The position numbers and the translations under genes are program-made. From Selenomonas sp. (lineage in GTDB: Bacteria; Bacillota; Negativicutes; Selenomonadales; Selenomonadaceae), in contig JALEZZ010000055.1 in assembly GCA_022773585.1 (NCBI GenBank), positions 1-45,639 on the forward strand: a stretch of 45,639 bases of DNA, in the 5' to 3' direction. A model generated the notes under the pieces. It did no database searches. It was given only the letters and a program-made list of their open reading frames with translations, and was not told the origin of the DNA. The stretch's first letter is position 1. Every line of letters starts with the position of its first letter. Positions 16,847 through 24,962 of this stretch are shown here, in pieces.

Positions 16847-17797
16847 GAGCTCGGCTGGTGCCTCGCCCCGGAGCGGTCCCAGCTTCAGATGCGTGACCTT
16901 GCGCTCCGTGACCTTCGCCGTCAGCGACAGGCGCCCCGTCAGCATCGTGGAGTCATCGTGATGATCCCGCATGCAGGCACGCGCCATATCCGCATTGAAG
17001 TTCGCATAGCAGTAGCGGCAGAGATGCAGGCAGGTGTTGTACTGCCCGACGTCGACGCTCTGCATGCAGCCGCATTCCTGCCTTTGTGTCGGATCCTTCC
17101 GCACGTCGACGGCCGCGCCAAGGACGCGCTCGATGCGCTCCTTGTCAATACAGGATCCGTGGCGGATGCCATAGCGGTCAAGGTCAACGGCCTCTGAGCA
17201 CGATTGGAGATCGAGCCCCGAGCCCTCAGCTGCACGGGAAAAGCGCGCCGCAATATCCTCCATGCACTCCTCCGTCAGTGGCAGCAGCCCGAGCGGCTTC
17301 GTATTGCGCGCCGTCTTGCGGTAAAGGTCAAGGAAGCTGATGACGCAACGCTCCGTATAGGACGCGAGCTCGCCAAGCAGGCGGCGGAACGCCGCCTCAT
17401 GCCAGTCCGCCGTGTACTTCTCCGTCAGAAAGATCGGATCGTAACGCCAGACGGCCTTCTCCCGCCCGATCGTGCTCGAGAGCGTCTGAAACGTACGCAC
17501 GAGCTCCGCCTTTTCCGGCAGTCCGGGCTCCGCATCTCGCCCGTAGGGTGTCAGCGTGACTTGGAAGTAATAGCGGTATCCCATCGCATCGAGCTCCACG
17601 AGGTGCGGCAGCAGAGGAGCCGGATTCTTCGTCCAGAAGACGATGCAGTCCACATCCTCCGGCCGCAGGGAGATGCGGCTGACCTGATGGGAGTTGAACG
17701 GATTCGGCACGTCGACGAACCCTGCGCGGAGCCGTGCAAGGAACCATGTGCTGTAAAAGGCCGGAATGTCCGTCCGGCGGCTGACGCTGAGGATCAT
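16835..17797 (-). CDS. DUF1848 family protein with C-terminal radical-SAM-like cysteine motif
   Basis: 320 residues. The start MILSVSRRTDIPAFYSTWF and the segments VDCIVFWTKNPAPLL and YYFQVTLTPYG are diagnostic of DUF1848 (PF08902). The C-terminal part carries CGCMQSVDVGQYNTCLHLC followed by RYCYAN, that is, a C-x3-C-x2-C motif like the radical SAM cluster-binding site but located near the end of the protein. No substrate is known. ATG at 17797 has AAAGGAGA upstream, and a longer open frame to 17980 lacks a site. It is separated from the upstream 79-residue gene by a terminator, so it probably has its own promoter. Confidence 0.88.
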   Translation of the reverse strand: MILSVSRRTDIPAFYSTWFLARLRAGFVDVPNPFNSHQVSRISLRPEDVDCIVFWTKNPAPLLPHLVELDAMGYRYYFQVTLTPYGRDAEPGLPEKAELVRTFQTLSSTIGREKAVWRYDPIFLTEKYTADWHEAAFRRLLGELASYTERCVISFLDLYRKTARNTKPLGLLPLTEECMEDIAARFSRAAEGSGLDLQSCSEAVDLDRYGIRHGSCIDKERIERVLGAAVDVRKDPTQRQECGCMQSVDVGQYNTCLHLCRYCYANFNADMARACMRDHHDDSTMLTGRLSLTAKVTERKVTHLKLGPLRGEAPAELSLF

Positions 17798-18015
17798 GAG
17801 CCTTATCTCCTTTCTCAAAGGCGTTGGAAAACCAGATAATAGAAACGGGTGTAGCGGCGTGGGCGAAGATGGTCTTCTCCCGTAAAGATGCGCGTCTGGC
17901 CGCCCGGCCGTCCCATGGACGACGATGGCGGCCTGATTCCCGCCGCCGCAGGTACGGGCAACCTCCCCGGCACCGTCCATGGCATCCTCGTTGACGAAGC
18001 CGCGCTCCGAACTTC

Positions 18016-18049
18016 AAAAAAGGTTTCTGCGGTTGCGGAAACCTTTTTT
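18016..18049 (-). terminator. Terminator downstream of the 79-residue gene (bidirectional shape)
   Basis: A-run, AGGTTTC-TGC-GGTT-GCG-GAAACCT, T-run. Leftward reading gives the stem followed by six T. It lies about 75 bases after the stop at 18125. Confidence 0.8.
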
Positions 18050-18124
18050 CGTGCAAAAAAATAGAACCGGTCACCCAGTTCCAAGTCTATGTTCTTGATT
18101 CTCTGAAGCAGGGGCTTCCACGCC

Positions 18125-18364
18125 TCACACTTCGCCGCGCAGGTGAGCGAGCTCAGCCTGCTGTTCCCGATAATACCACCGGATGGATTTGCCAATCGCG
18201 CAACGAACGGCATCGAGCTTGCCCTGCTGGGCGAGCTTCTTGAGCGCCACGACATCGAGGCCGCTGCCGGAGAGGTAGCTTGCCGAGAGGAAGCCGCCGC
18301 GCCGCAGGAGCTTACGATAGCTCGCGCTGTCACGCCGATCCATTTCCACAGTCTTGATTGCCAT
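18125..18364 (-). CDS. Small protein of unknown function with structured leader
   Basis: 79 residues, starting MAIKTVEMDRRDSASYRKLL, with a strong ribosome site (AGGGAGGG, 7 bases before ATG). It is highly charged, and the segment LDVVALKKLAQQGKLDAVRC resembles the second helix-turn-helix half of a MerR/excisionase-like fold, followed by SIRWYYREQQ. A small DNA-binding protein is therefore plausible but unproven. It has its own promoter (18491-18519), a leader with two stable hairpins, and its own terminator, so it forms an isolated one-gene unit. Confidence 0.72.
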   Translation of the reverse strand: MAIKTVEMDRRDSASYRKLLRRGGFLSASYLSGSGLDVVALKKLAQQGKLDAVRCAIGKSIRWYYREQQAELAHLRGEV

Positions 18365-18378
18365 AAATAATCCCTCCC

Positions 18379-18442
18379 TAAGACAGCCCTTGGCGTCTCA
18401 GCGCTCAGGGATGTCTTAGCCATCTGCCAGGAGGCAGATAGC
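18379..18442 (-). promoter_or_regulatory. Two-hairpin leader of the 79-residue gene
   Basis: Hairpin A is GCTATCTGCC-TCCT-GGCAGATGGC (18442-18419), a 10-base stem with one G-T pair. Hairpin B is TAAGACA..CCCT, a 16-base loop, AGGG.TGTCTTA (18418-18379). They are adjacent, and hairpin B abuts the ribosome site (18378-18371). No known riboswitch class was recognised. It could be an RNA regulator, an RNA-protein binding site or an independent small RNA. Confidence 0.6.
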
Positions 18443-18490
18443 TTCCTTTTCGACGAGTACTATTTATCCAAATCACCTTGCGGCATGTAT

Positions 18491-18519
18491 AGTATATCAT
18501 AGTTCTGTAACTTTGTAAA
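18491..18519 (-). promoter_or_regulatory. Sigma-70 promoter of the 79-residue gene
   Basis: Leftward TTTACA (18519-18514), 17-base spacer, TATACT (18496-18491); each hexamer is one mismatch from consensus. The leader is about 120 bases. Confidence 0.75.
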
Positions 18520-18543
18520 GGACAGACGTGCATCAAAGTGCAT

Positions 18544-19584
18544 TCAAGGGAGTCTGTGGTGGCGGAAGCCCTTGTCCGTCGCGACGTACCGCCCCATCGC
18601 TGCGATGCGGCCGCCCATGCAGGCGCGGCAGTCGGCCGGGGTGTCGGCAACGCAGATTTTGCCGGGATAGAGCGCGTATTTGCGGCGGTAGTCGCCTTCG
18701 GTGACGTTCGGCATGACGACGTTCGCGCCCGAGGCGAGGATGAGCTCGCGGCCGCGCGGCACCATCGTCTCCATGGCCGTCGTCGCGGGGATGTTCGCTT
18801 CGGGGAGCAGCAAGCGCAGCAGCGCGACCATGCGGCGCGTCAGGTGGAAATCACCGGGGGCCGCCGTGCCGAGTGGCGTGTCGCCATTCGGAATCAGCGG
18901 GCCGATGCCGATCATGTCGGCGTCAATCTCTTGGAAGAACAGGATGTCACGCGCGAGCATCTCGGCTGTCTGCCCTGGGAGCCCGACGAGCGAGCCCGTG
19001 CCGACTTCGTAGCCGAGCTCCCCGAGGTCGCGCAGGCAACGCACGCGGTTCTCGTAGCTCATGCCGGGGTCGAGCGATTCGTAGAGCGCGGCGTCCGTCG
19101 TCTCGATGCGCAGGAGATAGCGGTCGGCACCAGCTTCGCGCCAGAGCGCGTAGTCTTCACGCGGCCGTTCGCCGACGGAGAGCGTGATGGCGAGGTCCAT
19201 CGCGTGGATGCGCCGTACGACGGCGGCGAGTCGCCCGGCCGTGAAATGCGCGTCCTCGCCCGACTGCAGGACAACCGTGCGGTAGCCGTAGCCTTTGGCC
19301 TTTTCCGCGAGGCGCACGATTTCGTCCTCGGTCAGGCGGTAGCGCTCGATTTTGCCATTGTCCCGCCGCAGACCGCAGTACATGCAGTCCTGGCGGCAGA
19401 TGTTCGAGAACTCGATGAGTCCGCGCAGGTGTACGCCGTCGCCGACGTATTCGTGCCGCACATCGTCGGCAGCACGACAAAGAAGCTCCTCAGAAGAAAC
19501 ATCTTCGAGGAGCTGTGTGATTTCGGCGAGATTTAATTCATGTGTCTTTACAGCATGCTGAATCAATACGTTCGTCTCCAGCAT
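18544..19584 (-). CDS. hydE: [FeFe]-hydrogenase maturase HydE (radical SAM)
   Basis: A 346-residue radical SAM enzyme taking part in assembly of the bridging dithiolate of the H-cluster. The cluster motif is C-x3-C-x2-C in FSNICRQDCMYCGLR. Other HydE/BioB-like landmarks are VLQSGEDAHF, SLVGLPGQTAEMLARDI, IGIGPLIPNGDTPL and the terminal CRACMGGRIAAMGR. ATG at 19584 has GGAAGGAG 7 bases upstream. That ribosome site lies inside a variant copy of the intergenic repeat (19590-19637). HydF is encoded at 11677-12948. Confidence 0.92.
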   Translation of the reverse strand: MLETNVLIQHAVKTHELNLAEITQLLEDVSSEELLCRAADDVRHEYVGDGVHLRGLIEFSNICRQDCMYCGLRRDNGKIERYRLTEDEIVRLAEKAKGYGYRTVVLQSGEDAHFTAGRLAAVVRRIHAMDLAITLSVGERPREDYALWREAGADRYLLRIETTDAALYESLDPGMSYENRVRCLRDLGELGYEVGTGSLVGLPGQTAEMLARDILFFQEIDADMIGIGPLIPNGDTPLGTAAPGDFHLTRRMVALLRLLLPEANIPATTAMETMVPRGRELILASGANVVMPNVTEGDYRRKYALYPGKICVADTPADCRACMGGRIAAMGRYVATDKGFRHHRLP

Positions 19585-19589
19585 CCTAC

Positions 19590-19637
19590 TACTCCTTCCG
19601 CCGCTCACGCGGCCCGTCCCCCCTCAGAGAGGGGGGC
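19590..19637. repeat. GC-rich palindromic repeat, variant copy
   Basis: ACTCCTTCCGCCGCTCACGC is followed by GGCCCGT, then CCCCCCTC-AGA-GAGGGGGG and CT. It keeps the second hairpin of the family; in the first, TTCGGG is replaced. It overlaps the hydE ribosome site on the opposite strand. Confidence 0.6.
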
Positions 19638-19671
19638 TGCGGTATAAGATACACTCCGTTCCTGATTCTGC

Positions 19672-20232
19672 TTACAGTTTCTCTTCCGTCCTTGCCGTCA
19701 AGGCTTTATCGTGCTTGTCGGCGTATTTGAGGATGGCGCGGTAGAAGCAGCCTTCGACGTCTTTTTCGGAGAGGTCTTCGAGTTTGATGACGACGGGCTC
19801 GCTTTCTTCGCGGATGGTGGCGAAGTCGTCGTCGAGATCGTCGTGGCGCTCAATGGTCACGGTGCCGGCCTTGCGGTCGATGCGCAGGTAGTCGGCGGCA
19901 CCGGCGAGGCGGTCGTAGCCGTCGAGGGATTCCATATTCCAGCGGCGCTTCGCGACGACGTCCTCAATCTGGATGTCGTCATACGTCCGCAGCGTCGGCA
20001 CGATGAGCACGTTGCGATCGATTTTCCCGTTCTTGATGGCGTAGCACATCTGCTGCCGGTTGAAGTAGTAGTTCTGCCGCGCCGTCGACTGCACCCACTG
20101 GTAGATATGCGAAGGCACGTCCGGCCCCTCGCCGTCTTCTTCTGCCGCCAGGGCTGGTGATGAAAAAGCAAGCGAGCAGGCAAGCAGCCCTGCCGCCATC
20201 CAGCCAAACATCCGTAGTTTTTTCAGCTTCAT
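19672..20232 (-). CDS. Exported protein of unknown function
   Basis: 186 residues with a Sec signal peptide (MKLKKLRMFGWMAAGLLACS, cleavage probably after ALA). The mature part has no recognised family: IYQWVQSTARQNYYFNRQQM, then a strand-rich region and an acidic segment. AGGAGAGAG lies upstream of the ATG. Like the protein at 10743-11669 it is a secreted Tyr/Trp-containing protein (each has 'QW..S' or 'WYWLSS' near the mature N-terminus), but I see no convincing homology between them. Confidence 0.7.
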   Translation of the reverse strand: MKLKKLRMFGWMAAGLLACSLAFSSPALAAEEDGEGPDVPSHIYQWVQSTARQNYYFNRQQMCYAIKNGKIDRNVLIVPTLRTYDDIQIEDVVAKRRWNMESLDGYDRLAGAADYLRIDRKAGTVTIERHDDLDDDFATIREESEPVVIKLEDLSEKDVEGCFYRAILKYADKHDKALTARTEEKL

Positions 20233-20352
20233 GGAAAAAGCTCTCTCCTATCCTTGTTTTTGTTTTCTATATATTTTAGCAGAAGAAAGTGAAAGAATCC
20301 TGCATATTCCCCTACTTTTGTCTGTGTGCTCGTCTGTCTCCAGTCCCCTACT

Positions 20353-20396
20353 ACTCCCCCTGCCCTTCGGGCCCTCCCCCCTCAATGAGGGGGGCT
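20353..20396. repeat. GC-rich TTCGGG palindromic repeat, copy 2
   Basis: ACTCCCCCTGCCCTTCGGGC followed by CCTCCCCCCTC-AAT-GAGGGGGGCT; over 90% identical to the copy at 1102-1147. It lies between metA and the exported protein gene. Confidence 0.7.
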
Positions 20397-20411
20397 GAAA
20401 AAACGAGAGGC

Positions 20412-21347
20412 TCAGTCGTCGCGGTCGTTGCAGATGGCGTCGAGCTCATACGGCGTCTCCTGATAGACGTAGTAGTTGAGCCAGTTCGCGAACAAGAGAT
20501 GCGCGACACTGCGCCAGCGCACGACAGGTTTCTGTGTCGGGTCATCGTTCGGATAGTAGTTGACGGGGACGTTCGGATGCAGGCCGGCCTTTTCGTCGCG
20601 GTCGTATTCCTGCTTCAGCGTCGTCGGGTCGTACTCGGCATGACCTGTGATGAAGAACTGGCGCTTTTCGAGATTCGCGATGATGTAGGGGCCGGCCGGT
20701 GCCTCGGCCTCGGCGAGGATTGTGAGCTCGGGGACTTTCAAAATGTCTTCTTTGTGATTCTCGGTATGACGCGAATGCGGCACATAAAAGATGTCGTCGA
20801 AGCCGCGCAGGAGCTTTTCGTGGAGAGCGCAGACATGATGCTCGAACACGCCGAAAATCTTTTCAGGCACCTGATATTTCGGGATGCCGTAGTGATAGTA
20901 GAGTCCCGCCTGTGCGCCCCAGCAAATGTGGAACGTCGAGTAGACATGCGACTTCGACCACTCCATGATTTCCGCAACCTCGTCCCAGTAGGCCACCTCT
21001 TCAAACGCCATATCCTCGACTGGTGCGCCCGTGATGATCATGCCGTCGTATTTCTTGTGGCGCACCTCTTCGAATGTGCCGTAGAACTGCGCGAGATAGT
21101 CCGCTGACGTATGGCTCGGGACGTACGACTCCGTGTAGATGAGATCGACTTCGACCTGCAATGGGCTGTTGCCCAAGAGGCGCATGAGCTGCGTCTCCGT
21201 GATGTACTTGATGGGCATGAGGTTCAGGATCAGGATCTTCAGCGGGCGGATGTCCTGCGCATAAGCACGGTCTTCATCCATGACGAAGATGTTCTCTCCC
21301 TCGAGGATGTGCGTCGCGGGCAGGGCACTCGGCAGTTTGATTGGCAT
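20412..21347 (-). CDS. metA: Homoserine O-acyltransferase MetA (predicted acetyl-CoA specific)
   Basis: A 311-residue glutamine-amidotransferase-like enzyme that acylates homoserine in methionine synthesis. Catalytic Cys142 lies in [10 protein letters not shown], and the downstream His-x-Glu is in FITGHAEYD. Residue 111 is Glu (ITGAPVE). Published work on this family links Glu111 to acetyl-CoA use and Gly111 to succinyl-CoA use, so O-acetylhomoserine is the predicted product, as in Bacillus. GGAGCTG precedes the ATG. No SAM riboswitch is visible in the short leader. Confidence 0.94.
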   Translation of the reverse strand: MPIKLPSALPATHILEGENIFVMDEDRAYAQDIRPLKILILNLMPIKYITETQLMRLLGNSPLQVEVDLIYTESYVPSHTSADYLAQFYGTFEEVRHKKYDGMIITGAPVEDMAFEEVAYWDEVAEIMEWSKSHVYSTFHICWGAQAGLYYHYGIPKYQVPEKIFGVFEHHVCALHEKLLRGFDDIFYVPHSRHTENHKEDILKVPELTILAEAEAPAGPYIIANLEKRQFFITGHAEYDPTTLKQEYDRDEKAGLHPNVPVNYYPNDDPTQKPVVRWRSVAHLLFANWLNYYVYQETPYELDAICNDRDD

Positions 21348-21394
21348 GATAACAGCTCCTATCGTGAAGAAATTCCGCGTTACAAGTTGACAGC

Positions 21395-21423
21395 ATTATA
21401 TCACATTTCCCGCGCTGTCTCCA
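21395..21423 (-). promoter_or_regulatory. Predicted metA promoter with extended -10
   Basis: Leftward TGGAGA (21423-21418), 17 bases, TGA-TATAAT (hexamer 21400-21395). The weak -35 box is compensated by the extended -10 element. Confidence 0.6.
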
Positions 21424-21482
21424 GCTTCACAGCCCATGCAATGAAATTTCAAGAAAACAGCCCATTTCCCCAGAAAACGTTG

Positions 21483-21488
21483 TATAAT
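21483..21488 (+). promoter_or_regulatory. -10 box of the EAL-protein gene
   Basis: A perfect TATAAT on the + strand about 60 bases before the start codon. No good -35 box is seen at 17 bases, so this is tentative. Confidence 0.4.
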
Positions 21489-21549
21489 AAGCTCAAAGTA
21501 AGATGGAAATAGAATGTGTATCTGGGATTGCAAACCGGGAAGGAATGGG

Positions 21550-23205
21550 ATGGTCATCATGGAGGCTATGGATCTGACACTGCAGCAGGCGGCCGACCTG
21601 CTCGATGCCTATCGGAAAGAACACAAGCTCGCGCGCATCGTCGACCCGGACGAGTGCCGCGAGCTCGACATCGCGAAGGGCTCCTGCCAGTACGGCCAGC
21701 CCTGCCATGCGGTCTGGGGCTCGAACCACCGATGCAGCAACTGCATCAGCTATCAGGCCTGCCACACGGACAAGGAGCGACGCAAGCAGGAGCTCCGGAA
21801 CCGGCAGCTCTTCGAAATCACGTCGCGGCCTGTGAACCTGCACGTCGATGCAGCGACGACGCTCGTCGCCTCGCTCGAGCTCATCGACTGGCGCGAAGCG
21901 ACACCGGCCGAGGTCGCCAGCATCCCTGAGAAGGACAACGACAACGCCGATTTCCTGAACCAGCACGACACGCTGACGGGCCTCTTCAACAAAGAGGGCT
22001 TCTCGCGCGCCGTCCGCGCCGCGCTCGCCGCGCAGCCGGACACCGATTTCACGATGGTCTCCATCAACCTGCGCAAGTTCCACATGATCAACGACCTCTA
22101 CAGCATGGAAAAGGGCAACGAGGTGCTCGTCTCCGTCGCGGAGTCTATCCGCAAGCGGTGCCATGCGGGGGCGCTCATCGCGCGGCTCTTCGGCGACCAC
22201 TTCGCCGTGTTCGAGCCGACGGACGAGACGCTCGAAGCGCGCCTGCAGGAGTTCCTCGACGAAGCGCTCTTCGTCATCGAGGAAGACGACATCCCGCTCC
22301 ACATCCATGCGGGCATCTACTCCGTCGTCGACCGCGGGCTCCCCGTCGCCATCATGATTGACCGCGCCGACATGGCGCGCAAGGAAATCGAGAACGACTA
22401 CAACATCGGCAGCGCCCACTACACGAAGAAGCTCTGGGAGACGGCCATCAACAAGCAGGAGATGGTCAACCGCTTCACGGACGCCCTGGCGCAGGACGAG
22501 TTCCACCTCTACCTCCAGCCGCAGCTCGACCGCGAGGAAAAGCTCGCAGCTGCCGAAGTGCTCGTGCGCTGGATCAAGGGCGACGGCTCCATCGTCTCGC
22601 CGGGCGCGTTCATCCCGTGCTTCGAGGAATCGGGGCAGATTGCCCAGCTCGACCGCTTCGTCTGGGAAAAGACTGTCCAGCTGCTCAAGAGCTGGGAAGG
22701 CACGTCGTTCTCGAACCTCGCGCTCTCCATCAACGTCTCGCCGAAAGACTTCCTTTATCTCGACGTCGCGAAAACGCTGCAGGAGCTCATCGAGAAATAC
22801 GGTCTGCCGATGGAAAAGCTGCGCGTTGAAATCACGGAGTCGGCCGTCGTCTCGCAGAGCAAGATGGTCGATGACATCATCGACGCAGGCTTCCACGTGG
22901 AGATTGACGACTTCGGCAAAGGCTATTCCTCACTCAACACGCTGCGCAACATCCGCGCCAAAACGCTGAAGCTCGACATGTTCTTCCTTCGCTTCTCCGA
23001 CGAAACGAAGACGCGCGGCCGCGTCATCGTCGACCACGTCATCCACATGGGAAAGACCCTCGGCATGCAGATCGTCGCCGAGGGCGTCGAGACCGAATTC
23101 CAAAAAAACCACCTGCTGAAAGCCGATTGCGACTACCTGCAAGGCTTCCTGTTCTCCCCGCCGATTCCGGTCGAGGCGTTTGTGAAGAAGTACGCCGCTT
23201 GCTGA
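21550..23205 (+). CDS. Cysteine-rich sensor with degenerate GGDEF and EAL domains
   Basis: About 551 residues. Residues 36-71 hold six cysteines (36, 46, 52, 62, 65, 71) in DECRELDIAKGSC..QPC..RCSNC..C, a likely metal- or redox-responsive segment. GGDEF domain (about 140-290): the signature is FGDHF instead of GGDEF, so cyclase activity should be lost. EAL domain (about 305-545): EVL replaces EAL but the Glu is kept, with LSINVSP, EITES, DDFGKGYSS, AEGVETE and QGFLFS, so c-di-GMP hydrolysis is plausible. No membrane segment. ATG 21550 has AAGGA 5 bases upstream; other in-frame ATGs at 21514 and 21559 are possible. A strong terminator follows. Confidence 0.88.
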   Translation: MVIMEAMDLTLQQAADLLDAYRKEHKLARIVDPDECRELDIAKGSCQYGQPCHAVWGSNHRCSNCISYQACHTDKERRKQELRNRQLFEITSRPVNLHVDAATTLVASLELIDWREATPAEVASIPEKDNDNADFLNQHDTLTGLFNKEGFSRAVRAALAAQPDTDFTMVSINLRKFHMINDLYSMEKGNEVLVSVAESIRKRCHAGALIARLFGDHFAVFEPTDETLEARLQEFLDEALFVIEEDDIPLHIHAGIYSVVDRGLPVAIMIDRADMARKEIENDYNIGSAHYTKKLWETAINKQEMVNRFTDALAQDEFHLYLQPQLDREEKLAAAEVLVRWIKGDGSIVSPGAFIPCFEESGQIAQLDRFVWEKTVQLLKSWEGTSFSNLALSINVSPKDFLYLDVAKTLQELIEKYGLPMEKLRVEITESAVVSQSKMVDDIIDAGFHVEIDDFGKGYSSLNTLRNIRAKTLKLDMFFLRFSDETKTRGRVIVDHVIHMGKTLGMQIVAEGVETEFQKNHLLKADCDYLQGFLFSPPIPVEAFVKKYAAC

Positions 23206-23233
23206 TGTTTCTCACGATTTGAAACCACACGAA

Positions 23234-23272
23234 AAGCGCCGTTCGCCACATAGGCGGCGGCGCCTTTTTTCA
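23234..23272 (+). terminator. Terminator of the EAL-protein gene
   Basis: GCGCCG and CGCC pair with GGCG and CGGCGC around a short loop, followed by TTTTTT. It lies about 30 bases after the stop codon. Confidence 0.75.
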
Positions 23273-23297
23273 GTTTTTGCAGGGCTTTCTACAGCGA

Positions 23298-23630
23298 TTA
23301 TAAAGATTCCCTATCTTTTAGTGCCTTCAACTGACTACGTCGACCATAAATCACGTTTAAGACATAAACACGATGTTCTTCTTGGTCCACACGATAATAG
23401 ATGATGAAGTTTTTGACAAAAAGCTTTCGGACGCCTCTGGAATGCCACGGTTCGGCATCAACAAGCCGTGTCCGCTCTGGAAGTTCTGAAAGCGTCTGGA
23501 TCTCACCACGAAGCATTTGCAGGAAAGCTCGCGCGGTCTCTGGTGCCATCAATGTGTCTGCGATATAATCGCACAAACAACGTAAATCCTCTTCCGCATC
23601 TGGTGTAATGATGATTTCATAGGTATCCAT
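23298..23630 (-). CDS. RelE/ParE-family toxin
   Basis: A 110-residue basic protein with the RelE/ParE fold pattern: TPDAEEDLRCLCDYIADTL (first helix), LSELPERTRLVD, and the terminal strands VKNFIIYYRVDQEEHRVYVL ending in YGRRSQ. ParE-type toxins poison gyrase and RelE types cleave mRNA on the ribosome; the sequence does not decide which. The ATG overlaps the antitoxin stop (TGATG), as in coupled toxin-antitoxin operons. Confidence 0.88.
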   Translation of the reverse strand: MDTYEIIITPDAEEDLRCLCDYIADTLMAPETARAFLQMLRGEIQTLSELPERTRLVDAEPWHSRGVRKLFVKNFIIYYRVDQEEHRVYVLNVIYGRRSQLKALKDRESL

Positions 23631-23926
23631 CAACGGAGACCTCTTTCCAAATCATCAAACACATCTTCTGCGGGACGTCCCTTCCCCGCCAGCGACTGTT
23701 CATAGCTATGCCCCAGCATGGCATCCAGTTCTTGTGCTGACATGGCATCGAGCGTTCTCGGCTCTTCAGGAAGAGCCACGGGGAACGGAATCCCACGTCG
23801 ATAAATAATCTGTCGGTAAAGCGAATTGATGACAACAGAAACGGGAATCCCGAGCTTCTGCAGAATACTTTCTGCTTCATTCTTCACGTCATATTCTACA
23901 CGTACACTGACTGTTGCATCTTTCAT
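23630..23926 (-). CDS. RelB/DinJ-family antitoxin
   Basis: 98 residues. The N-terminal ribbon-helix-helix (ATVSVRVEYDVKNEAESILQ, then LGIPVSVVINSLYRQIIYRR) binds DNA and dimerises. The C-terminal part (SAQELDAMLGHSYEQSLAG) should wrap the toxin. ATG at 23926 has GGCGGTG upstream. It is autoregulated in known systems. It lies 19 bases after the stop of the frameshifted LysR gene, so it may also be reached by LysR transcription. Confidence 0.88.
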   Translation of the reverse strand: MKDATVSVRVEYDVKNEAESILQKLGIPVSVVINSLYRQIIYRRGIPFPVALPEEPRTLDAMSAQELDAMLGHSYEQSLAGKGRPAEDVFDDLERGLR

Positions 23927-23945
23927 AATGATCACCGCCTTTTCT

Positions 23946-24838
23946 TTATTGTAATTCATTGTCTTGTAAGTTGCAATACTTCTTCCATCCCCATGCCTCT
24001 TTCAGATACGCCCCGAACGCCTGCACCTGCGGCGTCGTTTCTTTTCGCGTCGCATAGCCGAGGACGCGCTTGGTCTCGGGGACAAGCGGGAGGATGCGGA
24101 CATTTCGGGGGAAGGGATGGAGGCTCTTGAGGCTCAGGGCTGGCATGGCGGTCGCGCCGAGGCCGGCGGCGGCCATAGAGAGGAGCGTGGGTCGTCGTCG
24201 CAATCGATGATGGTCTGACTGTCAGCCTGCGCCTCGAGGTGTTCGCCGAGGGCGTTGCGCGGCGCCATGAGGAGTGGCAAGGCAGCGAGCTCCTGCTGTG
24301 ACATCGCATTCTGCGTCTCAGGGATGCTGCCGCGCGGAACAACGGCGAAATAGCGGTCGTCGGCGAGCGGCGTAAACGAGAAGTTGCCGAGCCGCGTTTC
24401 GTCGCCGAGTGCGATGTCGATCTTGCCCGCGAGCAGCCACTCCGCGAGGATGTCCGTGCCGATGAAAAGGCGGTATCGGACGCGCGGATGCGCGGCCTGG
24501 TACCCTTGCAGGATGCGCGGCAGGCAGGTGTTCGAGATGCTCGAGAATGCGCCGATGGCAATCGGGGGTTCCTGCCCGCGCCGGAGGGCAGCGGCTTCTT
24601 CCTTCACACGCGCGAGCGCGGCATCGGCCGCAAGCAGCGCGGGCAGCAGGGCGCGGCCTTCGTCTGTCAGCGCAACGCCCGCGTGCGTGCGCGCGAGGAG
24701 CTGGCAGCCGAGCTCGTCCTCGAGGCGGCGCATCGTCTGCGAGATGGCAGACTGCGTCGTGTGGAGCTCGGCCGCCGCCTTGCTGAAGCTCCCGAGCCGC
24801 ACGGCCGCGAGCAGCGTGCGGAGGCGGATGTCATCCAT
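23946..24838 (-). pseudogene. LysR-family regulator, single-base frameshift
   Basis: The N-terminal wHTH is standard (MDDIRLRTLLAAVRLGSFSK, then AAAELHTTQSAISQTMRRLE), and the effector domain runs to TIIDCDDD near 24193. There one base is missing from a C run (GACCCACG where GACCCCACG or similar is expected). The correct continuation PTLLSMAAAGLGATAMPALS appears in the next frame and runs to stop 23946. With the base restored the protein is about 297 residues, the normal LysR size. Divergent to the QueG-like gene at 24963, a typical LysR target arrangement. It may be a sequencing error rather than a true pseudogene. Confidence 0.85.
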
Positions 24839-24962
24839 CGCCGTTCCTTCTTTCCATCAGTTTTCGTGATATCCCTATCCTACCTTCGTTCTTCCGCTTT
24901 GTCCAGTGGCGTGATATAAAAGAAGAAAAGAGCTGAATGAAAAATCACGGAGGGCATCCATC

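Noticed and set aside
17888..18061. + strand frame reading GLIPAAAGTGNLPGTVHG and onward through the terminator
   Set aside because: It lacks a ribosome site and runs through a clear terminator hairpin; more likely chance or a tiny remnant.
21348..21549. SAM riboswitch or S-box upstream of metA
   Set aside because: The leader after the predicted start is only about 40 bases and shows no multi-stem structure.
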